From the NCBI GenBank assembly GCA_945897865.1, contig CAMDHJ010000013.1, positions 1-42,940 of the forward strand: a stretch of 42,940 nucleotides of DNA. Direction: 5' to 3'. This stretch comes from Tepidiphilus sp. J10 (GTDB lineage: Bacteria > Pseudomonadota > Gammaproteobacteria > Burkholderiales > Thiobacillaceae). This document shows positions 1-7,967 of this stretch, in pieces (positions within the stretch are counted from its first letter, which is position 1; the number at the start of each line of letters is the position of its first letter). Under the pieces are notes generated by a model. It searched no databases. It saw only the letters and a list, made by a program, of their open reading frames with translations, and was not told the origin of the DNA. The position numbers and the translations under genes were made by a program.

Positions 1-344
1 CTTTCCCAATCCCAGCGCGAGACATGCGGGTGGCGGCCGATCAACACGGTTTCCAGCACGCTGGCGGCAAATGCATCGCTCTGCTGTTGCGCCAGCAGCC
101 CGCGCAACCGCGCGGCGCAACGCGGGCCGAGTGCGGCATAGCTGTCGCCGGCGAGTTTGATCTCGCCGGCTTCCGGCGCGCGCAGACCGGCCAGGGTATG
201 CAGCAGCGTGGTCTTGCCGACGCCGTTGCGGCCGAGGATGGCGAGACGTTCGCCGGGCTGCAGCGATAGATCGAGCCTCTGCACCACGGCCTTGCCACCG
301 ATGGAGACAGTAAGTTGACGGACTGCCAGCAGGCTTGGACTCAT
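1..344 (-). CDS. btuD: Cobalamin/iron-chelate ABC transporter ATP-binding protein, partial (C-terminus beyond left edge)
   Basis: This is the nucleotide-binding subunit that powers import of cobalamin through a BtuCD-type inner-membrane transporter. The first 114 codons are visible. They open with MSPSLLAVRQLTVSIGG and contain the Walker A motif GRNGVGKTT near residues 38-46. A Q-loop-like LLAQQQSDAF stretch follows, and then VLETVLIGRHP, typical of the FecE/BtuD family. The signature motif and Walker B lie outside the window. The ATG at 344 overlaps the stop of the permease gene by four bases (ATGA), so the two are translationally coupled. The family also serves siderophores. Assignment to B12 rests on the shared riboswitch-controlled operon with btuB and cobO. 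Confidence 0.88.
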   Translation of the reverse strand, partial: MSPSLLAVRQLTVSIGGKAVVQRLDLSLQPGERLAILGRNGVGKTTLLHTLAGLRAPEAGEIKLAGDSYAALGPRCAARLRGLLAQQQSDAFAASVLETVLIGRHPHVSRWDWE

Positions 345-1336
345 GCTTCCACCCGTGGTGCACGCGCCAGCAGGAACAGAAACACCGGCACGCCGATCAG
401 CGCGGTGAGCACGCCGACCGGCAATTGCTGCGGCGCGATGATGCTGCGCGCCAGCATATCGGCCAGGGTCAGCAGCGTCGCGCCGGCCAGTGTTGCTGCC
501 GGCAACAGCAAGCGCTGATCGTTGCCCAGCGCCAGACGCGCCAGATGCGGCACCACCAGTCCGACGAAGCCGACGCTGCCGACGCTGGTCACGGCGGTTG
601 CAGTCAGCAGCGATGCGAGGAAATACAGGAGCAGGCGCAGTTGCGCGACATTGGCGCCCAGCGTGGCGGCCAGCAGCGCACCGCGCGCCAGCAAATTCAA
701 TTCACGTGCGTAGAACATCGCCACCAACAGCCCCGCCGCTAGCACCAGCATGGCGGGCAGCGGCGTAGCGGCCTCGGCGGCATCGCCCATCAGCCAGAAC
801 AGCATGCCGCGCAGTTGTTGATCCGGCGCCAGCGACAACATCAAAGCTACCGCCGCGCCGCAGCCGGCGGCGACGATGACGCCAGTAAGCAGCAAGCGGG
901 TTTGCGTCCAGCTGCCATCGCCACGCGCCAGGCCGAATACCAGCCCCATCGCCGCCAGCGCGCCGATGAAGGCCGCGATTCCCAGGCCGAATCCGGCCGC
1001 CACGCCAAGCAGCATCGCCGCCAGCGCGCCGACTGCCGCACCACCGGAAATGCCCAACACATACGGGTCAGCCAGCGGGTTGCGCAACAACACCTGCATC
1101 AACGCGCCGGCCAGCGCCAGCAGACCGCCGCAGGCAAAGACCGACAACGCGCGCGGCAAGCGCAGATTGCGCACCACTTCAAACGCCATGCCATCGCCCG
1201 AACGCTCACCGAGCAGCGCCGCCCACACCTCGCCCGGCGCCAGCGAGACACTGCCCACCGCCAGCGACAGCAGCAGGCTGAGCGCCGCCGCGACGGCGAG
1301 CAGTGTGAGGACAAGCAGCGCGCGGCGACGATTCAT
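341..1336 (-). CDS. btuC: FecCD/BtuC-family ABC transporter permease
   Basis: This is a 331-residue polytopic inner-membrane permease, the usual length for BtuC/FecD. It shows about ten hydrophobic segments from residue 8 onward. Family landmarks are the LRLPRALSVFACGGLLALAG region, NPLADPYVLGISGGAAVGA and the C-terminal GSVGFVGLVVPHLAR, which is the coupling helix contacting the ATPase. The start ATG lies 13 bp after the cobO stop with no clear Shine-Dalgarno sequence, suggesting coupled translation. Downstream it overlaps btuD by 4 bp. The periplasmic binding protein (btuF) is not in the window. In the riboswitch operon it most likely imports cobalamin or cobinamide; a siderophore substrate cannot be excluded from this sequence alone. 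Confidence 0.9.
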   Translation of the reverse strand: MNRRRALLVLTLLAVAAALSLLLSLAVGSVSLAPGEVWAALLGERSGDGMAFEVVRNLRLPRALSVFACGGLLALAGALMQVLLRNPLADPYVLGISGGAAVGALAAMLLGVAAGFGLGIAAFIGALAAMGLVFGLARGDGSWTQTRLLLTGVIVAAGCGAAVALMLSLAPDQQLRGMLFWLMGDAAEAATPLPAMLVLAAGLLVAMFYARELNLLARGALLAATLGANVAQLRLLLYFLASLLTATAVTSVGSVGFVGLVVPHLARLALGNDQRLLLPAATLAGATLLTLADMLARSIIAPQQLPVGVLTALIGVPVFLFLLARAPRVEA

Positions 1337-1349
1337 GCAATGCGATCGG

Positions 1350-1961
1350 TCACAAATCCACTCCCGCCTGCGCCTTCACCCCGGCGCGATAGGCATGTTT
1401 GATGTCGGCAATCTCGCTCACTGTATCCGCCGCTTCAATCAACGCCGCCGATGCGGCGCGTCCGGTAATGACGACATGCTGCATCGGCGGTCGCGCGGCG
1501 AGGTCAGCCAGCACCGTCGCGCTATCCAGCCAGCCGTAGTTGAGCAGATAGGTCAGTTCATCCAGCACCACCAGATGAATCGACGCATCGGCCAGCATCC
1601 GCCGCGCCACTTCCCAGCCGCGTTTTGCGGTGGCGATGTCGCGTTCCAGATTCTGCGTATCCCAGGTGAAACCTTCGCCCAGCACATGCCATTCGACGCC
1701 GGCCTGTTTGCCGAGAAAGGCTTCCTCGCCGGTGTCGGAGCGGCTTTTGATGAACTGCGCCACGCCGACCTTCATGCCATGCCCCAGCGCCCGCGCCACC
1801 ATGCCGAAGGCGGACGAGGACTTGCCCTTGCCGTTGCCGGTGAGCACCAGCAGCAAGCCTTTCTCCTTGTCCGCCGCAGCGATGGCGGCGTCGATCACTG
1901 CTTTCTTTTTTGCCATGCGCGCGGCATGGCGTTCAGCTTTGTCTGTCATATGTTCATTCAT
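1350..1961 (-). CDS. cobO: Cob(I)yrinic acid a,c-diamide adenosyltransferase (CobO/BtuR type)
   Basis: This cytoplasmic enzyme transfers the 5'-deoxyadenosyl group of ATP to the cobalt of reduced corrinoids, making adenosylcobalamin. The 203-residue protein has the family N-terminus ERHAARMAKKKAVIDAAIAAA, a P-loop GNGKGKSSSAFG at about residues 42-53, and VVLDELTYLLNYGW. The C-terminal part, VVITGRAASAALIEAADTVSEI, is also characteristic. The frame is open 28 codons further upstream, into a repeat element, but I chose the ATG at 1961. It is preceded by GAGGATTCCAGG and matches the usual family length. The gene lies between btuB and btuC in one riboswitch-controlled operon, so imported corrinoid would be adenosylated on entry. 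Confidence 0.92.
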   Translation of the reverse strand: MNEHMTDKAERHAARMAKKKAVIDAAIAAADKEKGLLLVLTGNGKGKSSSAFGMVARALGHGMKVGVAQFIKSRSDTGEEAFLGKQAGVEWHVLGEGFTWDTQNLERDIATAKRGWEVARRMLADASIHLVVLDELTYLLNYGWLDSATVLADLAARPPMQHVVITGRAASAALIEAADTVSEIADIKHAYRAGVKAQAGVDL

Positions 1962-2019
1962 CCTGGAATCCTCAGTTGGGATTGAATATTGTGAAATTTC
2001 AAGCAGTTGCGTTACTGAT

Positions 2020-2077
2020 GTAGGTGCGAATTCATTCGCACACAAGCGGTTGATTTTGCGAATAAATTCGCACCTAC
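2020..2077. repeat. 58-bp REP-like inverted repeat (copy 1)
   Basis: Arms GTAGGTGCGAATTCATTCGCA and its near-complement face each other around a spacer containing CAAGCGGTTG. A second 58-bp copy, in the opposite orientation and about 90% identical, lies at 33491-33548. It sits between btuB and cobO and provides a strong hairpin in the operon mRNA. This form resembles REP/BIME doublets mobilised by RAYT transposases (inference). Confidence 0.85.
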
Positions 2078-2110
2078 AGTCCGGTCAACTGCGTTTTTTA
2101 GGTTCATGGC

Positions 2111-3994
2111 TCATTTTCCAGGCTGATAACTCAACGTCAGAAACACGCCGCGACCAGGGGTAGCGTAGAAGCGCGTGTTGGTCCGTGCCAGTGCGTAATC
2201 GCGGTCGAGCAGGTTGTCGATGCGCACACCAAGCCGGGTGTCCTTGTTCAGCGCATATTCGTAGGCGGCGTTAACCAGTCCGTAACCGTCCAGACGTTGC
2301 GTACCGTTCACATCCAGACGTTGCGAATAGGCGCTGCCTTCGATACGCACACCGTGATTGCCCATGCTGCGGGCAGCATTCAGCGTCAGGCTGTTTTCCG
2401 GACGGCGGTCGAGTTGCAGATCGGTGCCGAGATTGATCGCCTGCAACCGGGTTGCTGTGGCCTGCCAGTCCCAGCCCAGCCAGCGGATATGGCCGCTGAG
2501 TTCAAGACCGCGCATGCGCGCCGAACTAAGGTTTTGCGGTTGGTAATCGTAGGTGGTATTGATGCCCGGACCGCTGCCGGCCGCAGTAATGACCGGCTGC
2601 CATTCGATCAGGTCGCGCACCCGGGTTTCATACAGATTCAACGCTGCATCCCAGTTCGTCCGCCGATAACTCAAGCCCAGTTCGCTGCTGCGCGAGGTTT
2701 CCGGTTTAAGGGCAGTATTGCCGCGCGTGATGTAGGTGTCGCTATAGGTATCGGCGCCTATCGTGTAGGTATACGGGCCATCGACACTGTTCGGCCAATA
2801 CAGATCGTTGATGGTCGGCGCTTTGAAGGCAGTGCCATGTCCCACCGAGAAACGCAGGCCCGGCGCCAGTTCGCGGCCCCAGCGCAAATTCCAGGTGTTG
2901 TGGCCGCCGAAGGCGTCGTGCTTGTCGCGGCGCAGACCGAGTTGGGCATCGCCACTCAACACGGCAAAGCGGTATTGCGCAAACAGTCCGGTGTTTTCGA
3001 TGCGTTCGTCGAGTGTGCCGCTGTTGTCCTTGGTGGCGTGATCGTTCCAGTGATCGATGCCGAGGCTGAGTTGTCCGTGATTGATATCGAGGTCGTGCTG
3101 CCAGGACAGGCTGTCGCGCCGGGTCTCAATGCGAGCCGGAATGAACGGACTGAAGGAGGTGTAGCTGTCCAGGCTGTTGCCCAGAGTCAGGCTGTGCAGC
3201 CATTGCGCGTTGGCCTGGTGGTCGAGTTTGAGGCTGGCGGTGCGGTTCTTGAAATCGTTGTCGCCGGTATTGGCGTCCTGTTCGTTGCGTCCCCACGCCT
3301 GGGCGATGCGCGCGGACAGCGCCAGGCCGGGGGCCAGGCTGCCATCGACGCTGAAGGCGAGATGATTGCGCGAGAAGCCGTAGGCGGTGCTGTCGCTGAC
3401 AAAAGTCGGCAGGCCGTCGGTGCTTTCGCGGCCGGCTTCCAGGCTGTAGCGCCAGACCTCGCCACCGCCGAGTGAAACATCGAGCCCGCGCGTGTTGCGA
3501 CTGCCCAGCGTGAGCTTGACACCGGGACCGGCGGCACGGCGGGTGAAAATCTGGATCACGCCGCCGATGGCATCCGATCCGTACAGGCTGGACAACGGAC
3601 CGCGCACAATTTCGATGCGTTCGATCTGCGCCGGAGACATCGCATTCCAGTCGTATTCCCCGGTCGTCGCCGAACCGGCGCGCACGCCATCGACCAGCAC
3701 CAGCACGTGTTTGCCTGCCGCACCGCGCACGAAGACCGCTGAGCTTTTGCCTTCACCGCCGGTGCGCGAAAGGTTGAGACCGACCTGCTGATCGAGCAGC
3801 GCAAGCAGATCGCTCGCCTGACTATGTTCAATGGTTTCCCGGTTGATCACTGTCGTTGCGGCCAGACTGCTGTCTACGGCAATGGGTGTACGCGTGGCCG
3901 TGACCACGATTTCGTCGAGGAAGGTGATTTCTGTTGCCTGAACCGGCAGGACAAACAAGCCGGCGATGACGGCGGCCAAAGTATTGCGATACAT
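2111..3994 (-). CDS. btuB: TonB-dependent vitamin B12 outer-membrane receptor
   Basis: This outer-membrane beta-barrel transporter imports cobalamin using TonB energy. The 627-residue product has a signal peptide (MYRNTLAAVIAGLFVLPVQA). A TonB box follows, DEIVVTATR at about 27-35. The plug domain includes VFVRGAAGKHVLVLVDGVRAG, IERIEIVRGPLSSLYGSDAIGG and QIFTRR. The long C-terminal barrel includes the NLLDRDYALARTNTRFYATPGR segment typical of BtuB. The frame is open 40 codons further upstream, but the ATG at 3994 follows AAAAAGGATG and begins the signal peptide, so it is preferred. The cobalamin riboswitch directly upstream and the downstream cobO-btuC-btuD genes fix the substrate. The last residue is lysine rather than the usual terminal aromatic. 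Confidence 0.95.
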   Translation of the reverse strand: MYRNTLAAVIAGLFVLPVQATEITFLDEIVVTATRTPIAVDSSLAATTVINRETIEHSQASDLLALLDQQVGLNLSRTGGEGKSSAVFVRGAAGKHVLVLVDGVRAGSATTGEYDWNAMSPAQIERIEIVRGPLSSLYGSDAIGGVIQIFTRRAAGPGVKLTLGSRNTRGLDVSLGGGEVWRYSLEAGRESTDGLPTFVSDSTAYGFSRNHLAFSVDGSLAPGLALSARIAQAWGRNEQDANTGDNDFKNRTASLKLDHQANAQWLHSLTLGNSLDSYTSFSPFIPARIETRRDSLSWQHDLDINHGQLSLGIDHWNDHATKDNSGTLDERIENTGLFAQYRFAVLSGDAQLGLRRDKHDAFGGHNTWNLRWGRELAPGLRFSVGHGTAFKAPTINDLYWPNSVDGPYTYTIGADTYSDTYITRGNTALKPETSRSSELGLSYRRTNWDAALNLYETRVRDLIEWQPVITAAGSGPGINTTYDYQPQNLSSARMRGLELSGHIRWLGWDWQATATRLQAINLGTDLQLDRRPENSLTLNAARSMGNHGVRIEGSAYSQRLDVNGTQRLDGYGLVNAAYEYALNKDTRLGVRIDNLLDRDYALARTNTRFYATPGRGVFLTLSYQPGK

Positions 3995-4002
3995 GGAGAA
4001 AC

Positions 4003-4060
4003 ATCCTTTTTCGTTCCCGGCGACCCCGCAGGGAAAACTCAAAACGCGGGCCGAAAAAGG
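4003..4060 (-). promoter_or_regulatory. Predicted Shine-Dalgarno-sequestering helix of the btuB leader
   Basis: In the mRNA sense, CCTTTTTCG (complement of 4052-4060) is perfectly complementary to CGAAAAAGG (complement of 4005-4013). The latter contains the btuB ribosome binding site, 10 nt before the ATG. It lies between the riboswitch aptamer and the start codon, so this 9-bp helix is a plausible expression platform working on translation. This is a sequence-based inference; no folding was run. Confidence 0.55.
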
Positions 4061-4117
4061 GTTTTGCAACCTCGATCCATTGCTGGTAGCCGCCCTCCGC
4101 AGCCCGCGTACCATGCT

Positions 4118-4318
4118 CCGGGCCGGTCTCCGGGCTCGCGCCTTGAGTCCAAGTGTCTTGCAACTTGTGACCCTGGTTTTCGCCTTCCCATCCCAAAGGA
4201 CAGTGGCTGGGTGAAAACCGTGAAGCGCTTACCGTTGCGGGGGCAGCACAGGGTTAGAGTCGGTTTTGAGTCGTCTCGCACCTGTTTCCCGTTTCACTTC
4301 CTTGCGGAAGCACCTGAA
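4118..4318 (-). ncRNA. Cobalamin (B12) riboswitch
   Basis: Read on the minus strand, this leader carries the conserved blocks of the AdoCbl riboswitch in order. They are GGTGCTTCCGCAAGGAAG, GGGAAACAGGTG, CTGCCCCCGCAACGGTAA, AGCCACTG, GGGAAGG and the B12 box GAGCCCGGAGACCGGCC. It lies about 125 nt upstream of the btuB ATG. When bound to adenosylcobalamin it would be expected to reduce expression of the whole btuB-cobO-btuC-btuD operon. The bases up to 4424 show nothing further that I recognise; the operon promoter should lie there. Confidence 0.95.
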
Positions 4319-4424
4319 GCGGGCGGGAGTTTAACCGATGCCGCTCAGATCACGATTCGTATCACTGACCGGTACGCCACTTACTTAACAGGATGTCGAA
4401 AAACGCCTGAAACAAGCGCATTCG

Positions 4425-4976
4425 TCACTGACCGTATGAGCCGCCATTTTTCAGCAGATACAACAAAGTCGGCAGGTCACGCCGGGTATTCACGGTACAC
4501 AGATAATGGAAGAACAGTTCACGGTGATAACCACCAGCGAGGCGGGGTTGTATCAGTTCCCACCTGGCATAGCGGTTGCGTGACCACTGGCCGGCATCCT
4601 TGCCGCTGGTGCGTCCGAAGGCATAAAGCTTGCGCTCCCCGGTGTCACACCGCAGGCCTTCAAAACTGACGTTTTCCGCACCGCTCGGGCTGCGCAGAAT
4701 CGCGGTGTAACGCACGATGCCGTCATCACCGACAGACAGCGATGCCTGGTCGATCAACAACTGGTTGCGCGTGGAGGAATCGAGTTTGACCTCGATCAGG
4801 TTGGCAGGCAGCGGCGCGCTCGGCAGCTGCGCCTCGATTTCCTTCCAGGTTTTTTTATTGGCCTCGAAGTCATATTCGAAATCGCCCCATTCGGCGGCAG
4901 CCAAAGACGGCAACAGCGTTGCCGCACAGAAGGCGGCAAGGGTGGCGAAGGTGGCGAAGGTGGCAAAACGGCGCAT
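4425..4976 (-). CDS. CNP1-like family exported protein
   Basis: This 183-residue protein has a signal peptide with an odd threefold FAT repeat (MRRFATFATFATLAAFCAATLLPSLAAA), encoded by a 9-bp tandem repeat near 4940-4966. The mature part starts AEWGDFEYDFEANKKTWKE and contains VKLDSSTRNQLLIDQASLSVG, DGIVRYTAILRSPSGAENVS and FEGLRCDTGERKLYAFGR. These are features I associate with the CNP1-like family, first noted in Neisseria and common in Betaproteobacteria. The function is unknown. Other in-frame starts exist at 5021 and 5054; the ATG at 4976 gives a clean signal peptide. It is the last gene of a run that begins with rubrerythrin, 52 bp after the EncFtn gene, so co-transcription is plausible but a functional link is not shown. 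Confidence 0.8.
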   Translation of the reverse strand: MRRFATFATFATLAAFCAATLLPSLAAAEWGDFEYDFEANKKTWKEIEAQLPSAPLPANLIEVKLDSSTRNQLLIDQASLSVGDDGIVRYTAILRSPSGAENVSFEGLRCDTGERKLYAFGRTSGKDAGQWSRNRYARWELIQPRLAGGYHRELFFHYLCTVNTRRDLPTLLYLLKNGGSYGQ

Positions 4977-5028
4977 GGCATTCCAGATCAAAACGGGATG
5001 CGCCGCATGATACCGCCGCATGAAAGCT

Positions 5029-5307
5029 TCAGCCGTGCTGGCCGCTGATTTCACCTTCCTTGAACAGGGTATCTTTCAATTCATGGTCGAAGGTCGGGTC
5101 GTGGCGGCGGATCCATTCCAGCAGCATGCCGGCATGTTCCTTCTCTTCGTTGCCGTTGTGGGCGAGTATTTTCTTCAGTTCCGGGTCATGGCAGACATCG
5201 GCGCGCTGGTTGTAGAAATCGACCGCTTCCAGTTCCTCCATCAGCGATTTGATGGCGCGGTGCATATCCGCCACGGCGGGGCTGAGTGTGTCTTCCTGAT
5301 ACGACAT
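5029..5307 (-). CDS. Encapsulated-ferritin-like protein (EncFtn family, no cargo tag seen)
   Basis: This 92-residue two-helix ferritin-like protein closely resembles the encapsulated ferritin of Rhodospirillum rubrum. It has HRAIKSLMEELEAVDFYNQR followed by DPELKKILAHNGNEEKEHAGMLLEW. By alignment from memory, the ferroxidase residues correspond to E25, Y32, E55 and H58, so iron oxidation is expected. EncFtn works as a decamer and normally carries a C-terminal encapsulin-targeting peptide. Here the protein ends at KEGEISGQHG, and no encapsulin shell gene is nearby. The start has a good SD (CAGGAGAAACAAATG). It lies 33 bp after DUF3501 in an apparent rubrerythrin operon, which suggests iron storage or detoxification during peroxide stress. 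Confidence 0.85.
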   Translation of the reverse strand: MSYQEDTLSPAVADMHRAIKSLMEELEAVDFYNQRADVCHDPELKKILAHNGNEEKEHAGMLLEWIRRHDPTFDHELKDTLFKEGEISGQHG

Positions 5308-5340
5308 TTGTTTCTCCTGGCTTAGGTGTGAGTTCCGTTT

Positions 5341-5922
5341 TTATTGTAGATCGCCGACCAATGCGGCACGCACATTGTCCGGAATTTGCTGACGGGTCGG
5401 AGACGCGGCCAGATCGATCCCGGCACGCAGCGCGGCGCCGTTCAACGCCGCCTGCCGCATCGCCGGCGTCAGTTCGAAGCGCAGGAAATGCACCGACGCG
5501 GTCTTGTCCGGTGCACTGCGGTCCAGATCCTCGTTGGCAATGGCGAATACTGGATCGAATCCGTCCACCTGCATCCACACCGTCTCCTCAATGCCGATCA
5601 GCCGCGCCAGCGCCTGCTTGCGCTCGGCCTCGTCGGCGTACTCGATCATGAAAGTGGCTTTCCAGTTGCTGCCATCCGGAATCAGCGCAGCGTAGACGTC
5701 GAGCTCCTCCTGGATACCGGCAGCTTCGAAGATGCGTTCGATGCGCAACATTTCCTGGATTTGATACTGCACCGTCAGCGCATCCTCGAAGTACAGCGTG
5801 TTGTGCGCATCCAGCGCCAGCCGGCGGTTTTTCTTGTGCGCGATCACACGGCGCCGGAAATCGGCGCGGATTTCAGCGTACTTCTCCAAGCCATAGAGGT
5901 CGTTGCGGGTCAGTTTGGCCAT
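5341..5922 (-). CDS. DUF3501 family protein
   Basis: This 193-residue soluble protein begins MAKLTRNDLYGLEKYAEIR and continues with KKNRRLALDAHNTLYFEDAL and YQIQEMLRIERI. The sequence pattern matches DUF3501, a family of unknown biochemical function that regularly lies next to rubrerythrin and a two-cluster Fe-S oxidoreductase in Proteobacteria. That is exactly the arrangement here. It begins 11 bp after the Fe-S gene. The frame is open 36 codons further upstream into that gene, but the ATG at 5922 matches the family N-terminus. By association it probably helps the Fe-S protein in peroxide or redox stress defence (inference). No transmembrane segment or metal-binding cysteine cluster is visible. 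Confidence 0.85.
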   Translation of the reverse strand: MAKLTRNDLYGLEKYAEIRADFRRRVIAHKKNRRLALDAHNTLYFEDALTVQYQIQEMLRIERIFEAAGIQEELDVYAALIPDGSNWKATFMIEYADEAERKQALARLIGIEETVWMQVDGFDPVFAIANEDLDRSAPDKTASVHFLRFELTPAMRQAALNGAALRAGIDLAASPTRQQIPDNVRAALVGDLQ

Positions 5923-5933
5923 GGTTGCGTCCT

Positions 5934-7262
5934 TCAGATGCCGTAAGCCTTGCGCAGCAAGGTCATCGGATGCTCCGGCGCACGACCATCCTGCATTGCG
6001 TTTTCGATATGGTGCCCAGCCATTGCGCAATCGCTGCCGTAATGGTCGGCCTTGGCCTGCTGCACGCGGGTGACCACCGGTTTGACGATCTTCATCGCAT
6101 ACGCGTGCGATTCCTTCTTCACCGCGTAAGTGCCATCGTGGCCGGAACAGCGCTCAATCACCTCGACCACCGTATCCGGCACCAGCGCCAGCGCTTCACG
6201 CGTTTTCTGGCCGATGTTCTGCACGCGCTGGTGGCAGGCGGCGTGATAGGCCACCTTGCCCAGGCTGGTCTTGAAATTAGTTTTCAGCTTGCCTTCCTTG
6301 TGCCGCAGCATCAGGTATTCGAACGGGTCGAAGAAGGCGTTCTTCACCTTTTGCACGTCCGGGTCATCCGGGAACATCAACGGCAGTTCCTGCTTGAACA
6401 TCAGCACGCAGGACGGAATCAACGCGGTCAGATCCCAACCTTCGTCGACCAGTTTGGCGAGCTGCGGGATGTTGGTTTCCTTGGCAGCGATCACCGCCTC
6501 CAGGTCGCCCAGTTCCAGCTTCGGCATGCCGCAGCAACGCTCCTTTTCCGCCAGCGTGATCGGGATGTTGTTGTGTTCGTAGACGGCGGCGAAGTCCTCG
6601 CCAATGCCGGGCTCGTTGCGATTCATGTAACAGGTGGCGAACAACGCAACCTTGCCTTGGGTGCGGCCAGCCGGGTCGCCTTCGACTTTCCAGGTCTTGC
6701 GCGTCAAACGGCTGCGTAGCGGCTTGCTGTGGAATTCCGGCAACCAGGCGTCAGCATGGATTTCGGCGACCGATTGCATCGCCTTGCGCACCGGCTTCAT
6801 CTTGTTGACGGCGTTGACCACCTGCGCCACGACAGGAATGCCGGCCAGGCTGCCGACCATGTCGGTGCTGGTCAGCACGCGGTCGCGCATTTTCGTGTCG
6901 CCATGTTTGAACTTGTAGACCTTGGCGCGCAGCATCAGATGCGGGAAATCGAGGTTCCATTCGTGCGGCGGCACGTAAGGACATTTGGTCATGTAGCAGA
7001 GGTCGCACAGATAGCAGTTGTCGACCACTTGCCAGTAATCGGTTTTGGCAACGCCATCGACTTCCATTGTCGAGGATTCATCGACCAGATCAAACAAGGC
7101 GGGAAACGACTGGCACAGGCTGACGCAGCGGCGGCAACCGTGGCAGATGTCGAACACCCGCTCCATTTCCTTGTACAGCGAAGCCTCGTTAAGAAAATCC
7201 GGATTCCGCCAATCGAGCGGGTGACGCGTGGGGGCTTCGAGACTGCCTTCGCGAACGGCCAT
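5934..7262 (-). CDS. Heterodisulfide-reductase/GlpC-like Fe-S oxidoreductase
   Basis: This 442-residue protein has two N-terminal [4Fe-4S] ferredoxin-type motifs. One is C40-x2-C43-x2-C46-x3-C50 (CHGCRRCVSLC), the other C83-x2-C86-x2-C89-x4-C94P (CYLCDLCYMTKCP). Two CCG-type halves follow, seen as CYMNRNEPG with CCGMPKLELG, and YHAACHQRVQNIG with ERCSGHDGTYAVKKE. This architecture is that of GlpC/HdrB-like electron-transfer subunits, which pass electrons between soluble partners and quinones or disulfides. It lies between rubrerythrin and DUF3501 on one strand, and would plausibly feed electrons to rubrerythrin, which here lacks its own rubredoxin domain (inference). The second CCG is degenerate (RCSG). 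Confidence 0.87.
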   Translation of the reverse strand: MAVREGSLEAPTRHPLDWRNPDFLNEASLYKEMERVFDICHGCRRCVSLCQSFPALFDLVDESSTMEVDGVAKTDYWQVVDNCYLCDLCYMTKCPYVPPHEWNLDFPHLMLRAKVYKFKHGDTKMRDRVLTSTDMVGSLAGIPVVAQVVNAVNKMKPVRKAMQSVAEIHADAWLPEFHSKPLRSRLTRKTWKVEGDPAGRTQGKVALFATCYMNRNEPGIGEDFAAVYEHNNIPITLAEKERCCGMPKLELGDLEAVIAAKETNIPQLAKLVDEGWDLTALIPSCVLMFKQELPLMFPDDPDVQKVKNAFFDPFEYLMLRHKEGKLKTNFKTSLGKVAYHAACHQRVQNIGQKTREALALVPDTVVEVIERCSGHDGTYAVKKESHAYAMKIVKPVVTRVQQAKADHYGSDCAMAGHHIENAMQDGRAPEHPMTLLRKAYGI

Positions 7263-7335
7263 GGGTGACTCCGGAATCGATGTGATTTAAACCGCTTGCG
7301 TGCTGATTAACGACTCGGCCCGCAAGCGGAACCTC

Positions 7336-7755
7336 CTACTCTCCCAGCGTATCCAGCGCCTTCTGGAAACGGTTGGCGTGCGAACGCTCGGCCTTGGCCA
7401 GGGTCTCGAACCAGTCGGCGATTTCTTCGAAACCTTCATCACGCGCCGATTTGGCCATGCCCGGGTACATGTCGGTGTACTCGTGGGTTTCACCGGCAAT
7501 CGCGGCTTTCAGGTTGTCGCCGGTGGGGCCGATGGGCATACCGGTGGCCGGATCGCCACTGGCTTCCAGATACTCCAGGTGGCCATGGGCGTGGCCGGTT
7601 TCGCCTTCAGCGGTGGAACGGAACACGGCGGCGACGTCGTTGTAGCCTTCCACGTCAGCCTTGGCAGCAAAATAGAGATAACGGCGGTTGGCTTGTGATT
7701 CACCCGCGAATGCGGCTTTCAGGTTGTCTTCGGTCTTTGAGCCTTTCAGTTGCAT
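7336..7755 (-). CDS. Rubrerythrin (diiron domain only)
   Basis: This 139-residue four-helix diiron protein reduces hydrogen peroxide to water. Metal-binding motifs are visible as [37 protein letters not shown] and [11 protein letters not shown]. The C-terminal rubredoxin-like domain of classical rubrerythrins is missing, so electrons must come from a separate donor. The adjacent Fe-S oxidoreductase is the obvious candidate. The SD (AAGGAGCAACCCATG) is good. It is the first gene of the minus-strand run through the Fe-S protein, DUF3501, EncFtn and CNP1-like genes. The leader upstream contains a TTGATCAA palindrome and a CCCGC/GCGGG hairpin, but no promoter I would assert. Confidence 0.93.
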   Translation of the reverse strand: MQLKGSKTEDNLKAAFAGESQANRRYLYFAAKADVEGYNDVAAVFRSTAEGETGHAHGHLEYLEASGDPATGMPIGPTGDNLKAAIAGETHEYTDMYPGMAKSARDEGFEEIADWFETLAKAERSHANRFQKALDTLGE

Positions 7756-7910
7756 GGGTTGCTCCTTGTCTCATCGTTGAAGTTCTACCCCCGGCTGAAA
7801 CCCGCGCCGGAGATGCGGGTTTGTTTAGACTTGATCAAAACATGTGACTGTTTTTTAGATTGCCCGACTTTTTCTGTCAACCTTGTTGGCTATTCGAATT
7901 GAGTTCTGGA

Positions 7911-7938
7911 AAAGAAAACGGCGCCCGCAGGCGCCGTT
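7911..7938 (-). terminator. Rho-independent terminator of the repeat-rich lipoprotein gene
   Basis: On the minus strand, AACGGCGCC - TGCG - GGCGCCGTT forms a 9-bp GC-rich stem followed by TTTTCTTT. It lies about 30 bp after the stop codon of the 7968-9905 gene. It closely resembles the terminator at 10251-10280. Confidence 0.9.
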
Positions 7939-7967
7939 CAAGTCCAACATCAGTCACTGCCAGTTGG

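Noticed and set aside
7826-7850. FNR-type site (TTGATCAA) upstream of rubrerythrin
   Set aside because: The half-sites lack the required four-base spacer, so it is not an FNR/Crp box.
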